A stretch of DNA of 64,000 nt. Source: Verrucomicrobiaceae bacterium (GTDB taxonomy: Bacteria; Verrucomicrobiota; Verrucomicrobiia; Verrucomicrobiales; Akkermansiaceae). The notes beneath the pieces were generated by a model. It saw nothing but the letters and a program-made list of their open reading frames with translations. It had not been told where the DNA came from and searched no databases. Position numbers and translations under genes: made by a program. Location: assembly GCA_027484055.1 (NCBI GenBank), contig JAIXQH010000062.1, forward strand, positions 1 through 64,000, given 5' to 3'. Positions 9,401 through 18,374 of this stretch are shown piece by piece. Position 1 is the first letter of the stretch, and the number at the start of each line of letters is the position of its first letter.

Positions 9401-11348
9401 GAGCGATGCATCTGGAAATCTATTGGTTTTCCTAGATGACCCGGTCTGGGACGACATCCCAGCAGGAACTCTCATCGTAATCTACAATGGCGCTTCAAAA
9501 GACCCACTACTCCCTGCGGATGATCTTGACCCCAGTGATGGACGGATGGTTGTCAGTAGCACGAATGCCGCCTATTTTGATAATACGTACGATGCTTGGC
9601 TACCTCTAGGAAACAGCGGAGATTCAATTTTCCTAAGTGATGCCTTACAAGACCCAGTGCACTCTGTCGCATACGGAAATAGCACCACCACCACTCCTAA
9701 CGTAGGCACTGTAGGTAGCGGTAAATCTGCGTATTTTGCAGGCGACACAGACGCGGGAGCCAATCTTGCCGCGAATTGGAAAACGACAACCAGTCTCATT
9801 TCTCGTAACCTTAAAGTCACCCGCGCACTCGGAGACCCGTATTTCTCAGAGTATGTTGAAGGAACGCTTAATAATAAGGCGCTCGAACTTTATAATCCTA
9901 CAGCTTCAGCAGTCGATTTGGCGGCATTAGGCTATAAAATAGAAATTTATGCCAACGGTAACGCTACGCTACAAAGTACGACTTCTCTGACAGGCACTAT
10001 AAATGCAAATTCCACTTTTGTGATAAAAAACAACTCTACGACTGGAGCCATAGCAGCCGTGATTGCTCAGCAAAGCAGCGGCAATATGACTTTTAACGGC
10101 AACGACGCTATAGTGCTCAAGAAGGGTACGACCGTTGTGGATAGTATCGGGCAAGTTGGCTTTAATCCAGGGACAGCTTGGGTTAGCGGCACAACCAGTA
10201 CAGCAGATAAAACACTTCGCCGTAAAAATACGGTTACTCAAGGCGACGTGACCGCGACAGATGTATTTAACCCATCTTTAGAATGGGATGTGTTCAACGT
10301 CGACACGCTTTCGGACTTGGGTAGCTACGGGGCTGGTCCTACTCCCACAGGACTCACACTCACGATCACTCCCACCACCTTCGCTGAAAATATTGGTACA
10401 ACTGCCGCCACTGGCACGGTGAGTATCAACACTTCGCTATCCTCTCCTCTCGAAGTGACTCTCACTTCATCGGATAGCAGTGAGGCAACAGTTCCTCAAA
10501 CCGTCACGATCGCAACAGGACAGACAAACAGTCCAACGTTCCCAATTGCTGCGATTGACGACTTGGATGCAGATGGCAGTCAGTCAGTCACCATCACTGC
10601 TACGGCAACAGGATATGCCAATGCCACCAGAATCCTCACGGTCACCGATAATGAGCCATCAGTAGATGGCGTCACCCCAGCTGCGGCAAATAACCCTGCA
10701 AACCAACTCTTCGTAACAGCTCTGCGAAATGGCAGCCTAAACAGCCCTGCACTCTTCCGACTAGGCGTGGGAGCTATAATTCCGGCAGGTCTGACTCTCG
10801 ACTCGACGACCGGTGTTCTAAGTGGGCTTATCGATCCAAGTAATCCGAATGGAGACTATGTCATTGTGATCGAACGTTACAACACACTCGGTGATTCTGT
10901 GTCACAGACTTATACTCTCACTCTAGGTGGTGGGATTGGTGAAACATTTAGTACCTGGATCAGCGGGTATTCCGTTGGCCTACTAAATGGACTGACTGAT
11001 GACCCTGATTTCGATGGAGTTCCCAATGGTGTTGAGAACCTCATGGGCAGTCTACCAAACGCATCAAGTCCAGGATTGATGATGGTCTCCTCGTCATCGA
11101 GTGTGTTGAAATTCCGTCATAGACGCTCCAACAATCGTGCAACCGATCTGACGGGCGTATATGAATGGTCCACGGATTTAAATGGATGGTATCCCTCAGC
11201 GGCAACGGTTTCTGGAACTACAGTCACAATCGGAACTGCGACGATAGAAGACAATGCGGCACTTGCTAGTGATCTCATCGAAGTGACTGCAACCCTCACC
11301 GGCACAACGAAATCGTCGCTCTTCGTGAGACTCAAAAGTGTACAATAA
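6498..11348 (+). CDS. Giant secreted kexin/furin-like S8 peptidase with P-domain and adhesion-type modules
   Basis: A subtilisin-like serine protease of 1616 residues, exported through an N-terminal hydrophobic segment (about residues 9-27). After a propeptide region, the catalytic triad is Asp276 (GIVDDGLQTGHPDL), His313 (DDHGTACAG) and Ser504 (GGTSSATPTAAG), with oxyanion Asn414 in WAGGNGGD. This DDG/HGT/GTS pattern is that of proprotein convertases. A P-domain follows (about 604-705), as in that subfamily. Then come two Ig-like modules (about 714-905), two lamin-tail-like modules (931-1075 and 1111-1228), a Calx-beta-like module (1281-1388), a putative-Ig module (1391-1478) and a calcium-loop stretch DDPDFDGVPNGVENL (about 1501-1515). 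No sorting signal was recognised at the C-terminus. It is probably cell-surface or extracellular. The adjacent polysaccharide locus is convergent. Confidence 0.92.
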   Translation: MSRHSLNRFSVTALLVVIFATLASLFWVRDHRSPSESSVAYSKVTTLPDTSLPSATLRATKPAKVQRSQNILDSEETWDFNLQGTPCSIKLALDQANLRDADGKDTIVYLTPPATQETLPARLAELQAPGGVFPVAYLAGEERSVATRRLVTPDLRVQLDDAHAANIASKNQLTIKDRPSYAPGWVIMSAKNAFAALDAMIDLRAAEYVASADVLLATQHSLRALPNDPLAASQWHLNPTPVSPVVAGSDVKIDSVWNYPSPTGIRGNGVRIGIVDDGLQTGHPDLSPNVDSVNDKDWNGNDADPNPGTGDDHGTACAGNAAARGNNSIGVTGTAPEATLVGMRLIAAAVTDAQEGEAMTYLPDLIQIKSNSWGPNDTGTALEAPGPLATAAFQTAATTGRGGKGSIILWAGGNGGDVSDNSNYDGYANSIYTIAIGATDSKGTRAYYSEPGANIVVSAPSSGDGTAVGITTVDRTGADGYNTSGAGSGEPADLNYTNSFGGTSSATPTAAGIVALILEKNPNLGWRDVQEILIRSATKFKPTDAGWVTNGAGIPFNHDFGAGLINATGAVNLATTWTNLPAQTSATSTQTGLTATIPNNLASGVTRTFDLSASNIRVEQVTLRLSATHTARGNLQITLTSPSGMVSTLAEVRADTNDNYSNWTFSSVRNWGENSAGTWTLKVADLSSTGNSTGGTLTAAELKIFGSPATPVNPAPLVQITAPTDGQVFSIGTPVNVSVNASDLTISGGTGAISQVELFDNEVSVGTDVTAPYSFTYTPVQGSHLLVAKATDSEGAVGSSVSITISVANQSPVITAATLSASGQSYTNTPLTVSSISASDPEGSVLTYSYQWQASNNLTVYTDLDGATTQTAPALSGNLLRCVITASDGSSSSAPFTTAAVNLLNPPNTTANQGSDYSYTSGLVLNGTDSQLSRQALIHEFSQGPAGGSAEWIEILTLKSGSLAFWDLSDASGNLLVFLDDPVWDDIPAGTLIVIYNGASKDPLLPADDLDPSDGRMVVSSTNAAYFDNTYDAWLPLGNSGDSIFLSDALQDPVHSVAYGNSTTTTPNVGTVGSGKSAYFAGDTDAGANLAANWKTTTSLISRNLKVTRALGDPYFSEYVEGTLNNKALELYNPTASAVDLAALGYKIEIYANGNATLQSTTSLTGTINANSTFVIKNNSTTGAIAAVIAQQSSGNMTFNGNDAIVLKKGTTVVDSIGQVGFNPGTAWVSGTTSTADKTLRRKNTVTQGDVTATDVFNPSLEWDVFNVDTLSDLGSYGAGPTPTGLTLTITPTTFAENIGTTAATGTVSINTSLSSPLEVTLTSSDSSEATVPQTVTIATGQTNSPTFPIAAIDDLDADGSQSVTITATATGYANATRILTVTDNEPSVDGVTPAAANNPANQLFVTALRNGSLNSPALFRLGVGAIIPAGLTLDSTTGVLSGLIDPSNPNGDYVIVIERYNTLGDSVSQTYTLTLGGGIGETFSTWISGYSVGLLNGLTDDPDFDGVPNGVENLMGSLPNASSPGLMMVSSSSSVLKFRHRRSNNRATDLTGVYEWSTDLNGWYPSAATVSGTTVTIGTATIEDNAALASDLIEVTATLTGTTKSSLFVRLKSVQ

Positions 11349-11378
11349 AAAACGCCATATCAATAGAATGACTGGCGT
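11347..11378 (-). terminator. Terminator of the polysaccharide locus
   Basis: ACGCCA (11352-11357) pairs with TGGCGT (11373-11378) across a 15-base loop. On the minus strand the stem is followed at once by six T. It lies about 35 bases beyond the stop of the last minus-strand gene and overlaps the end of the convergent subtilase gene. For plus-strand transcripts it lacks a T-run. Confidence 0.65.
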
Positions 11379-11412
11379 AAATTAGATCGCTAGGATTTTA
11401 TGAGATATGTGC

Positions 11413-12414
11413 CTAAAGAGGAGTTGTGAACTTACCGAGTCTAGAATAAAAGCCATCTATAACAGCCCTCCGTAAAAGAGGCAATCGTTGGTGTCCGTCG
11501 AAGATGCACGTAAAAACAAAGTAAACAAAAGAGGTGGTAAGTGCTTGGAGATGGCCAGATTTTTGACGTTTTAACCAAACCATGTTCCTGACCTTATAAT
11601 AATACTTCCAGTCCGCCAATCCGTGTTCATAGAAAAAGTTTTTCCCAAGTAACTGAAAGTGGATAACATGCTCGGGGCCAGGGTGATCCAAAATCGCATG
11701 ACGAACGGCTTCTTGTTTGAACCCTGCTTTTTCAATCCGCCATGGATACTCCTCATCTTCACCACGGATAAATAAGTTTCCATTGACTGGTCCGATCACT
11801 TCTCTCACATGTCTAGGCAGTAAAGCGCCAGTCCAAGAAATACGGCTCAGTATTCTTTCACCAATAGGTAGAGAACTCATCTCCCAAATTAGATGCCACC
11901 CGCGATTATCTGTATAAACTTGTAATGGCCAAGTAAATCGGCCGGTTTTGGGGTCGATTTGCAACGCGTGGCGAACAACATTTGAGTCTAGCCCACCCTC
12001 GACCATCGCACGAAGCGCGTCTGCACGTGGCCACGAATCGTCGTCAAGAATCCAAACCGCATCCGCACCTAGGCCGAAGGCCATTTCCATGACTTCCTCG
12101 ACGCCACCAGCATTTCCCCGATTTTCGATCATTGGATGAATAATTAATCGAAAGGGTAAATTTTGGATCGCTTCTAAGAATTGAGCGGTTTCATCAATTG
12201 AGCAGTTGTCGGCCACCAGAACAAGATCTGGTAAGCGAGTTTGCTTCATAAGCGCATGGATACAGCTGGCTGCTGTCTCACGTCGGTTCATGGTTGCAAA
12301 TACTACTGCGATGATTGGTTCTTTAGAATCAGTTCTAGTGTCTAGTTCTTCCAAGCTACCAATTAATCCGTTTTGAAGCGTTTTAAGTTCTGAAGATGTT
12401 ACATCCGTTAGCAT
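11413..12414 (-). CDS. GT2 glycosyltransferase, galactofuranosyltransferase-like
   Basis: A GT-A fold transferase of 333 residues. The core begins near residue 34 (IIAVVFATMNRRETAASCI). The NRGNAGG segment (98-104) and a three-aspartate metal site WILDDDSWP (DDD at 124-126) are features of the GlfT/rhamnosyl-transferase branch of GT2. The C-terminal part contains WKYYYKVRNMVWL, also common in that branch. UDP-galactopyranose mutase is encoded in the same locus (23753-24913), so a UDP-galactofuranose donor is the best guess. The donor is inferred, not shown. The gene is the last of the locus and directly abuts the stop/start of the next GT2. Confidence 0.85.
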   Translation of the reverse strand: MLTDVTSSELKTLQNGLIGSLEELDTRTDSKEPIIAVVFATMNRRETAASCIHALMKQTRLPDLVLVADNCSIDETAQFLEAIQNLPFRLIIHPMIENRGNAGGVEEVMEMAFGLGADAVWILDDDSWPRADALRAMVEGGLDSNVVRHALQIDPKTGRFTWPLQVYTDNRGWHLIWEMSSLPIGERILSRISWTGALLPRHVREVIGPVNGNLFIRGEDEEYPWRIEKAGFKQEAVRHAILDHPGPEHVIHFQLLGKNFFYEHGLADWKYYYKVRNMVWLKRQKSGHLQALTTSFVYFVFTCIFDGHQRLPLLRRAVIDGFYSRLGKFTTPL

Positions 12415-13224
12415 CTATAATTTGATAGTTCTTTTGATAAATTTCCAAGATTTGGCTATTATCCATAACACTCCATCAACAAGCCCATTCAAATAGGGAT
12501 CGATAAACAGTGTGATTCCATAAGCCCTACGAATCGCCCGCGATTCAACATGTTGACGTTCTGCCGCGAGGATCGTGTCCATATCCCGGGATTTTCCGAG
12601 ATGGCGTTGCGAGGCATTTGCTCCGTGCAGGCGAAAATCCGCTACGGTCACGGGCACATGTTCAAAGCGTTTCCCCGCTACGGCGAGTCGCGCATAAAAT
12701 TCTCCGTCCATTACGTAGCGAAAATCTTCTCTCAGGCGATTCCCTTCGTCGATCACCGTCTTTCGTCGATAAAACGCTGCAGTCGAGCCTACAAAGCAAT
12801 GATGGTGTGTGTTGACGAAGACGGACCACCTGAGAGAGGTCACATGCCGGGTGAAATTTCCAGCTTCGTCGATGAAGTTCCAATCACCGTAGACGACATC
12901 CGCCTTTGATTTTTTTAGAAAAACCAATATGTCCATCAGCGCTCTCGGCTTGAGTCGGTCGTCTGCATTCAACCACATCACCCACTCGCCCCTCGCGCGA
13001 CGGAAGCCTTTGTTGATCGCGTCCGACATGCCGTTGTCAGTATCTTGCGACCAACTCGCGTGGGGAAACCCTGCCGCTACGGCCTCGCTGTCGTCTCGGG
13101 AGCCACCATCCATGACGAGATGTTCAAAAGTCACACCTTCCTGTGCGGCGACACTGGACAAACAATCCGCTAGAAATCTCCCATAATTGAGGGAGGGGGT
13201 GATCACCGTGAAGTTGGGATTCAT
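12415..13224 (-). CDS. GT2 family glycosyltransferase (WcaA-like)
   Basis: A single-domain GT-A transferase of 269 residues. TVITPSLNYGRFLADCLSSV starts the nucleotide-binding half, HLVMDGGSRDDS follows, and the metal-binding motif is MWLNADDRLKP (residues 83-93). Residues VMDGEFYARLA form the usual acceptor-side helix. It belongs to the same subfamily as the GT2 at 18375-19157, with the shared pattern QGMSDGINKGF / NGMSDAINKGF. No membrane segment, so it probably acts at the cytoplasmic face on a lipid-linked acceptor. Its stop is adjacent to the start of the galactofuranosyltransferase-like gene. Confidence 0.9.
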   Translation of the reverse strand: MNPNFTVITPSLNYGRFLADCLSSVAAQEGVTFEHLVMDGGSRDDSEAVAAGFPHASWSQDTDNGMSDAINKGFRRARGEWVMWLNADDRLKPRALMDILVFLKKSKADVVYGDWNFIDEAGNFTRHVTSLRWSVFVNTHHHCFVGSTAAFYRRKTVIDEGNRLREDFRYVMDGEFYARLAVAGKRFEHVPVTVADFRLHGANASQRHLGKSRDMDTILAAERQHVESRAIRRAYGITLFIDPYLNGLVDGVLWIIAKSWKFIKRTIKL

Positions 13225-13400
13225 TTCATCCGGGATGTTGGATATTCCGATCCGTCACGCTCAAAGCTTAAAGCAAAATGATGGAAAGTGACGCCAGCGA
13301 GAGGAGCGGAGATTTCCGGTTTCGAATTGATATGGATGAATCCGACGAGACCATCCCTATGATTTTTGGAAATGGATCTTTTCATTTGATCGGTGAAAAC

Positions 13401-14345
13401 CTAACGCTCGTTCCAGTGCAATACTCTGAGGGCGTGATCAAAGCGTCGACCTTTGGCCAATCCGTCAAGGATGACCGCCACCGAAAAACTTAACATTGAT
13501 AAGATCGAGAGCCCTGTTGCGAGTATCGCCAGCGGGATGTGAAGGATCTTGGAGGTCTGGATGAATTCCATCACGGGTACCGCCCCGGTGGCCAGCGCGG
13601 TCGCCGCAAATGCGAGGGAGCAGAGGCTGAAAAAGAGCAACGGTCGGTAGTTGACGAAGATCGAGAAGATGGTTTGCAGGACAAGAACTCCATCGGTCAC
13701 GGTGTTGAGTTTCGAGAAGGATCCCGCAGGCCGGTCGCGATAGGCGGTAGGCAGTTCGATGATCGAATAACCTTTGTCGAGCGCGTGAATGCTCATCTCA
13801 GTTTCAAGTTCGAAGCCATCGGCTAGGATCGGGTAATTCTTCACGAAGCGCTTCGACATCACGCGATATCCGGTAAAAACGTCCTCAAGGTTCCCGTTGA
13901 AAAAAAAGTTGATCAAGAGTCTCACAAGCTTGTTGCCGAAATGATGCATCGGACGTTTATTTTCCCGTTGGTAAGCGCCGGCGCTGTGGCGGTTTCCGCA
14001 GACCATATCGGCGCGACATTCTAACACTGGCTTGAGTAGTTCGGGAAGATCGCTCGCTGGATAGGTCATGTCGGCATCGACCATCACATAGATGTCGGCA
14101 TTGATCTCCATGAACGCCTTCCGCACCGCTGCGGCCTTGCCCTTGCGCGACTGCGTCAAAATGATTCCCTTGCAGCCGAGCTCCCGATAGGCGGCTAGCG
14201 CCAATTCATGAGTCCGATCCTGCGAGGCGTTGTCTACGACGTAGAACTCCGCTTCTGGACAGACCCGATGAAAGTCCTTCAGAGTTTCGACAATGGTCAT
14301 TTCCTCGTTGTAAGCGGGAATGATGATGGCAATGGATTTTGACAT
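13401..14345 (-). CDS. GT2 polyprenyl-phosphate glycosyltransferase (DPM1/GtrB-like) with two membrane helices
   Basis: IAIIIPAYNEEMTIVETL opens the domain, the metal site is VDADMTYP (DAD at residues 90-92), and KGKAAAVRKAF and GFELETEMSIHALDKGYSIIELP are typical of dolichol-phosphate mannosyltransferase/GtrB-type enzymes. Two C-terminal hydrophobic segments (LLFFSLCSLAFAATALATGAV and IPLAILATGLSILSMLSFSVAVI) anchor it in the membrane. Such enzymes make polyprenyl-phosphate sugars used as donors on the outer side of the membrane. No GT-C acceptor enzyme is seen nearby, so it may instead act directly. About 175 unassigned bases separate it from the next gene downstream. Confidence 0.87.
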   Translation of the reverse strand: MSKSIAIIIPAYNEEMTIVETLKDFHRVCPEAEFYVVDNASQDRTHELALAAYRELGCKGIILTQSRKGKAAAVRKAFMEINADIYVMVDADMTYPASDLPELLKPVLECRADMVCGNRHSAGAYQRENKRPMHHFGNKLVRLLINFFFNGNLEDVFTGYRVMSKRFVKNYPILADGFELETEMSIHALDKGYSIIELPTAYRDRPAGSFSKLNTVTDGVLVLQTIFSIFVNYRPLLFFSLCSLAFAATALATGAVPVMEFIQTSKILHIPLAILATGLSILSMLSFSVAVILDGLAKGRRFDHALRVLHWNER

Positions 14346-14366
14346 GAAACGATAAACGGATTTCTG

Positions 14367-15221
14367 TCAGACGATAGTCCAGTGGGCGAGGCGCTTTTCC
14401 TCGATTGGAACGATTGCGCCGCAAGTATGCCACCGAGCCGGCAGGATGACCTGTTGCCCGGTCTTCTCACCCAGCCATGCCGCCCACCATGAATACGTGC
14501 TATTGGCTATGATATGGTGCGAGGCAAGGCTCATTAGGTAAAGGTCATGCAGGGGGTTTTTAGCCGCTTCACCGGAATCGACCACTGTCTGGTCTTCGTC
14601 CTGAAACTCGGCACGGCACCATTCTGGGTCATCGGAGAAAATGAAAAATCTCGCTGATGTTAGGCGCTCGCGCATTTGTTGAATGGCATTCTGATAATAA
14701 GGTCGGTCACAGACTTGCAGCACGGGATGATCCAGATAGTCCCTTCGCCGCACATGAACTGCAACGGATGTTGGGCTGTCGAGTAGGTGCCGAATCGGTT
14801 CCAGTGGTTTTACAGCATTGATGAGCAATGTATTCAGCTCTATCCGCAGGGGATGTGCAATACCTTGAAAATAGAGTGGAGATTGAAAATATCCAAACAG
14901 CATACAATCGGCTGGAGAATCCAAAAACCGTGCGTCGAATGATTGATCAGAAGTGGACTCCCATAAATTAGAAATGCCCAGATATTCCCAATGGTGTTTC
15001 CCTGCTAGATTTCGCAGAGCCCTCGAGGCCAATGAGAATCGTCTCACCACTTTTGCCCTCAAAGGAAGGCTGAGAAAATGGGAAACTTCGCGCCAGCCCT
15101 TTTGATTGAACCATGAGGCATCCAGAACCAGAGGAACATCGTGCTTCTCGGCAAGCACTCTTCCCAGAGCGTATTGGAACAAGTGATTTCCTGTGCGACC
15201 AAGGAGAACGATGCGGATCAT
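14367..15221 (-). CDS. GT11 alpha-1,2-fucosyltransferase-like
   Basis: A 284-residue protein of CAZy family GT11, which transfers L-fucose (or related sugars) from GDP. The N-terminal GRTGNHLFQYALGRVLA motif and the HVRRRDY motif (residues 156-162, the GDP-binding HxRRxD of the family) are both present. The C-terminal motif NSTYSWWAAWLG is also there. gmd and fcl in the same locus provide GDP-L-fucose, which supports the assignment. The acceptor cannot be told. Confidence 0.9.
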   Translation of the reverse strand: MIRIVLLGRTGNHLFQYALGRVLAEKHDVPLVLDASWFNQKGWREVSHFLSLPLRAKVVRRFSLASRALRNLAGKHHWEYLGISNLWESTSDQSFDARFLDSPADCMLFGYFQSPLYFQGIAHPLRIELNTLLINAVKPLEPIRHLLDSPTSVAVHVRRRDYLDHPVLQVCDRPYYQNAIQQMRERLTSARFFIFSDDPEWCRAEFQDEDQTVVDSGEAAKNPLHDLYLMSLASHHIIANSTYSWWAAWLGEKTGQQVILPARWHTCGAIVPIEEKRLAHWTIV

Positions 15222-15251
15222 GGAAGGGAAAATGCAATGGCTGTTGGCATT

Positions 15252-16013
15252 TTAGGGCGATTTTCGAGCCGCAATAATTCCCACCCCGAGATTCCCTTTG
15301 AAGCTCGCTAACAAGTCTGCACCACCGTCTTCCATGATGCGGTTTGAATCATCGATCACTCCACATTTTTCGATCCTCCATCCCTTTTCAAACCATTGGA
15401 TCATCGATTGAGGGGAAAAGACCCGGTGGGCATTGAACTCGACGCGCTCGGGCCCGATCGGGGCTGAGAGATAGAACATGCCACCGGGTTTGGCCATGCG
15501 CTTCAATTGTGCTAGTCCCTTGAGATGCCCTAACGGGTCGAGGGGATCTCCGTAGCGACCGAGTCCGAAGTGCTCGATCGTGTGAAGACAGGAGAGGGAG
15601 TCGGTGCATACCCGCCAATCTTCAGACAATTCATTCATAAGATCCATTTGATGGAAGCTCACATTGTGCACGGGTATGGGTTGTGGGCGGATGTCGACGA
15701 CATCGACCTTGCGGAAAACTGATAGACTGCCGATAAAGCCATCGATTCTTGAGCCGATGTCTACGTGACGAACCGGATTCGATTCGTGAATCCAGCGGGC
15801 GACCAGTTGGTCTTGGAGAAAGTAGGCACCGAGAGTACCAGATGACTCTTCCCACTCAGTTAGAATGGGGAGTTCCTTTCCCCAAACAATTTCATGGTTC
15901 GCCGCCAGTATGCGAAACGAGTCCCTTTCTTGGGTATATCGCCTCCAACCACGCCATGCTGCGGCCAGTCTGCGGGGGTTAATCCCTGCATTTCTTAAAA
16001 TCACACGAATCAT
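15252..16013 (-). CDS. DUF268 protein, methyltransferase-like
   Basis: A 253-residue protein with the DUF268 core: HVDIGSRIDGFIGSL, a glycine-containing SAM-type loop, then SLSCLHTIEHFGLGRYGDPLDPLG and KPGGMFYLSAPIGPERVEFNAHRVF. The fold resembles class I SAM-dependent methyltransferases, and the family is common in polysaccharide loci, but its reaction is not known. Its start overlaps the stop of the double GT4 gene by four bases (ATGA), so the two are translationally coupled and may act on the same sugar step. Confidence 0.8.
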   Translation of the reverse strand: MIRVILRNAGINPRRLAAAWRGWRRYTQERDSFRILAANHEIVWGKELPILTEWEESSGTLGAYFLQDQLVARWIHESNPVRHVDIGSRIDGFIGSLSVFRKVDVVDIRPQPIPVHNVSFHQMDLMNELSEDWRVCTDSLSCLHTIEHFGLGRYGDPLDPLGHLKGLAQLKRMAKPGGMFYLSAPIGPERVEFNAHRVFSPQSMIQWFEKGWRIEKCGVIDDSNRIMEDGGADLLASFKGNLGVGIIAARKSP

Positions 16014-18343
16014 GATCGGGATTTTAGTTCAAGAAACACGTCTATCATGTGCCCAGCGACTTTCTTCGCCGCATAGGCTTCTCTCAATGTGAGGCCGCAA
16101 TATCTGATTTCCTCTGATCCCATGAACATCACTTCGTCAAGAGCATCGAAAAACGATTGGCTACTATTCAGTGAGAATCCTCCTTTGGTCGTCGCGACGC
16201 CCAAGACTTCTTCGACAGAGGTGCCTTTAGTAAAGCAGACGGGAGTTCCAAGATAGTAGGCTTCCAGCGCTGGCAGGCCAAAGCCTTCGATCTCCGATGG
16301 AAGAATCAACGCTTTAGCTCCCAGATAGGCGGCCTTGAGTGCGGCGTCTTCCAGAAAGGGCTGTTTCATGATACTCTGCGCACTCTCCATGAGCTCGGCC
16401 ACTTCGTTAGGGACTGATCCGATCAGGTGTAACTTCGGCAGATGACGTCCCAGCAATTCCGCCTCATGCCACCAACGAATCAGGTGGGCTGTCCGTTTGT
16501 GAGGCTCGCAGGATGCCAGATGAATGACATAGTTTTCCTTTTTCGGAGCGTTCGGTTGTGGCACCGATTCGTAAAAACATGGCTCATAGGTCACTATAAT
16601 CTCTTTCTCGGGGATCTGGTGACGAGCCATAAATGATATGATCTGCATCTTTGAGGACTCGGAAACCGTCATCACCCTATCAGCCCTGCGTAACGTATCT
16701 TTGAGCATCATCGACCAGTAGGCGTATTCCCCGCGACTTCGCCATTTCGGATAGTGATCACGGTAATACTGAATGATTGTATCGTGAATGGTAATGACAG
16801 ATGGGCGGCAGGAGCGGTCGCTGAAAGGCAAGAAGCCCTTCGGATAATACCAGATGTCTGGACTAAACCGTTGTTTCGCGAAGAGCGGGTGAAGGTGATC
16901 GGCTGCTAGTCGGGAGAGTTTTCCACGGGTCTGGAAGGGAAGGATCAATCGTGAATCAACAGTCGCAGGTCCCTGCTGGGAACTGCGGGAAGCTAGCACG
17001 TGGATGCGGGTGTCATCGCGTGCGGCCAGCACGGCTAGAATAGCTTCGGACATTCGTGAAATCCCGAAGCTACGGTCGTGGCCCGGATTCTGGTCCGCCA
17101 GATAGACGACCATGTTCAGCGGCCTAGTGGAGTCCAATTGGCGATTTTTGCTGGAAGTACGCTTTGAATGAGCGCAATCAAGTAGGATTTCCTCCATCCG
17201 CTGGACCCACAGGTCCGAGTGGGTGTTCTCTCGCAGCCACGCCAGCCCATTTTTACCGCGCCGTTGAGTCTCAGTGGGGTCGGAAAAAACTTCGAGAATC
17301 TGTCCGGCCAGTGCGCCGGAATCACCGGGCTCGTGAAGCCATCCGGTGACCCCGTCGGCGACCGTTTCCGTTAGTCCGCCGGACCTCGCAGCCAGAACTG
17401 GCCGGGCTCTTTCGTAGGATTCATATACAACCAATCCCAGCGGCTCCCACCAGACCGAGGGGACCACCAGTGCCCAGGCCTCGCTTAGAAGGACTTCTTT
17501 CATCTCGGCATCTGCGTAGCCGCAGAAGCTCGCGTTGCGCAGCGACTTGCACTGCTCTTCGAGCCAAGGTGCCAGCGGCCCTCCACCGGCGATGACCAAC
17601 CGGCCGGGACTGCCGGACTGTTCGACCTGCCGCCAGGCATCGATTAGTACTCGAATTCCTTTTTCCTCCGAAATCCGCCCGATGAAAAGAAGCGTCGGCG
17701 GCTCGGGCGGGAGTGTCACTGGCTGCCCTGAGGTCGAGTCAACCCACGGATGTCTTAGGGTCACCACCTTTCCGGCAGGAACGCCGCTGCGAGTCATCTT
17801 TTTTTCCATGAAGCTGGAGATCATGATCCAGCGGTCGATACCCTGCCACACTCCGGCTAGATGCGAGAACCAAAGCGCGGTGGCATACCAGGCAGTTCGC
17901 ATGACTGAATTCTGCCAGGCCCCATGAAGGATCTCCTGAATGTAGTTCAGCTCGAGCCCGCCTTCAGTCAGCTTGCCGTTCGCCCAACAATATCCGTTCA
18001 CAGAATACGGGCGAAAATTATGCACGTAGTAGGCCACAGGAATTTGTCTCCGGGCTAGCCACTGATAGACCGCGTAGGAACCCGCCGGCATGATATTGTG
18101 GGACAGCACAATATCCGGTTGGAAAGCCTCGATCTTGTCAGCTAGGATTTTTAACGAATACCCGTTGTAGTAGAATGAAGTCAGCGCTAAAAGCGGGCCG
18201 AGCTTCTTGTCAAGCAGCGGGTCCAGTTCGAAAATACACGTCTCTACCTGATGGTCCTTCCCGAGTAACTGGGTGACCAAATTGACGACAAACTCCTCGC
18301 CACCGCGTTCGCGGTAGGGAGCCCAGAGTTGCAGGATCTTCAA
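16010..18343 (-). CDS. Fused tandem GT4 glycosyltransferase (two GT-B units)
   Basis: A 777-residue protein made of two complete GT4 modules. The first (about residues 1-390) starts MKILQLWAPYRERGGEEF and carries FIGRISEEKGIRVLIDAW and WWEPLGLVVYESYERARPVLA. After a short linker, the second (about 408-777) starts with LNMVVYLADQNPGHDRSFGI and carries ITIHDTIIQYY, ASCEPHKRTAHLI and PSEIEGFGLPALEAYYLGTPV. Both halves keep the EX7E-type C-terminal region, so both may be active. One chain could add two consecutive sugars. The coding frame is continuous with no sign of a sequencing fusion. It overlaps the DUF268 gene by four bases. Confidence 0.9.
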   Translation of the reverse strand: MKILQLWAPYRERGGEEFVVNLVTQLLGKDHQVETCIFELDPLLDKKLGPLLALTSFYYNGYSLKILADKIEAFQPDIVLSHNIMPAGSYAVYQWLARRQIPVAYYVHNFRPYSVNGYCWANGKLTEGGLELNYIQEILHGAWQNSVMRTAWYATALWFSHLAGVWQGIDRWIMISSFMEKKMTRSGVPAGKVVTLRHPWVDSTSGQPVTLPPEPPTLLFIGRISEEKGIRVLIDAWRQVEQSGSPGRLVIAGGGPLAPWLEEQCKSLRNASFCGYADAEMKEVLLSEAWALVVPSVWWEPLGLVVYESYERARPVLAARSGGLTETVADGVTGWLHEPGDSGALAGQILEVFSDPTETQRRGKNGLAWLRENTHSDLWVQRMEEILLDCAHSKRTSSKNRQLDSTRPLNMVVYLADQNPGHDRSFGISRMSEAILAVLAARDDTRIHVLASRSSQQGPATVDSRLILPFQTRGKLSRLAADHLHPLFAKQRFSPDIWYYPKGFLPFSDRSCRPSVITIHDTIIQYYRDHYPKWRSRGEYAYWSMMLKDTLRRADRVMTVSESSKMQIISFMARHQIPEKEIIVTYEPCFYESVPQPNAPKKENYVIHLASCEPHKRTAHLIRWWHEAELLGRHLPKLHLIGSVPNEVAELMESAQSIMKQPFLEDAALKAAYLGAKALILPSEIEGFGLPALEAYYLGTPVCFTKGTSVEEVLGVATTKGGFSLNSSQSFFDALDEVMFMGSEEIRYCGLTLREAYAAKKVAGHMIDVFLELKSRS

Positions 18344-18374
18344 GGGTATGGTGGATTAAAAATTGACGAGATTA

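Noticed and set aside
13225..13400. Possible missing gene in the 176-base gap between two GT2 genes
   Set aside because: No reading frame with a recognisable pattern was seen on either strand.
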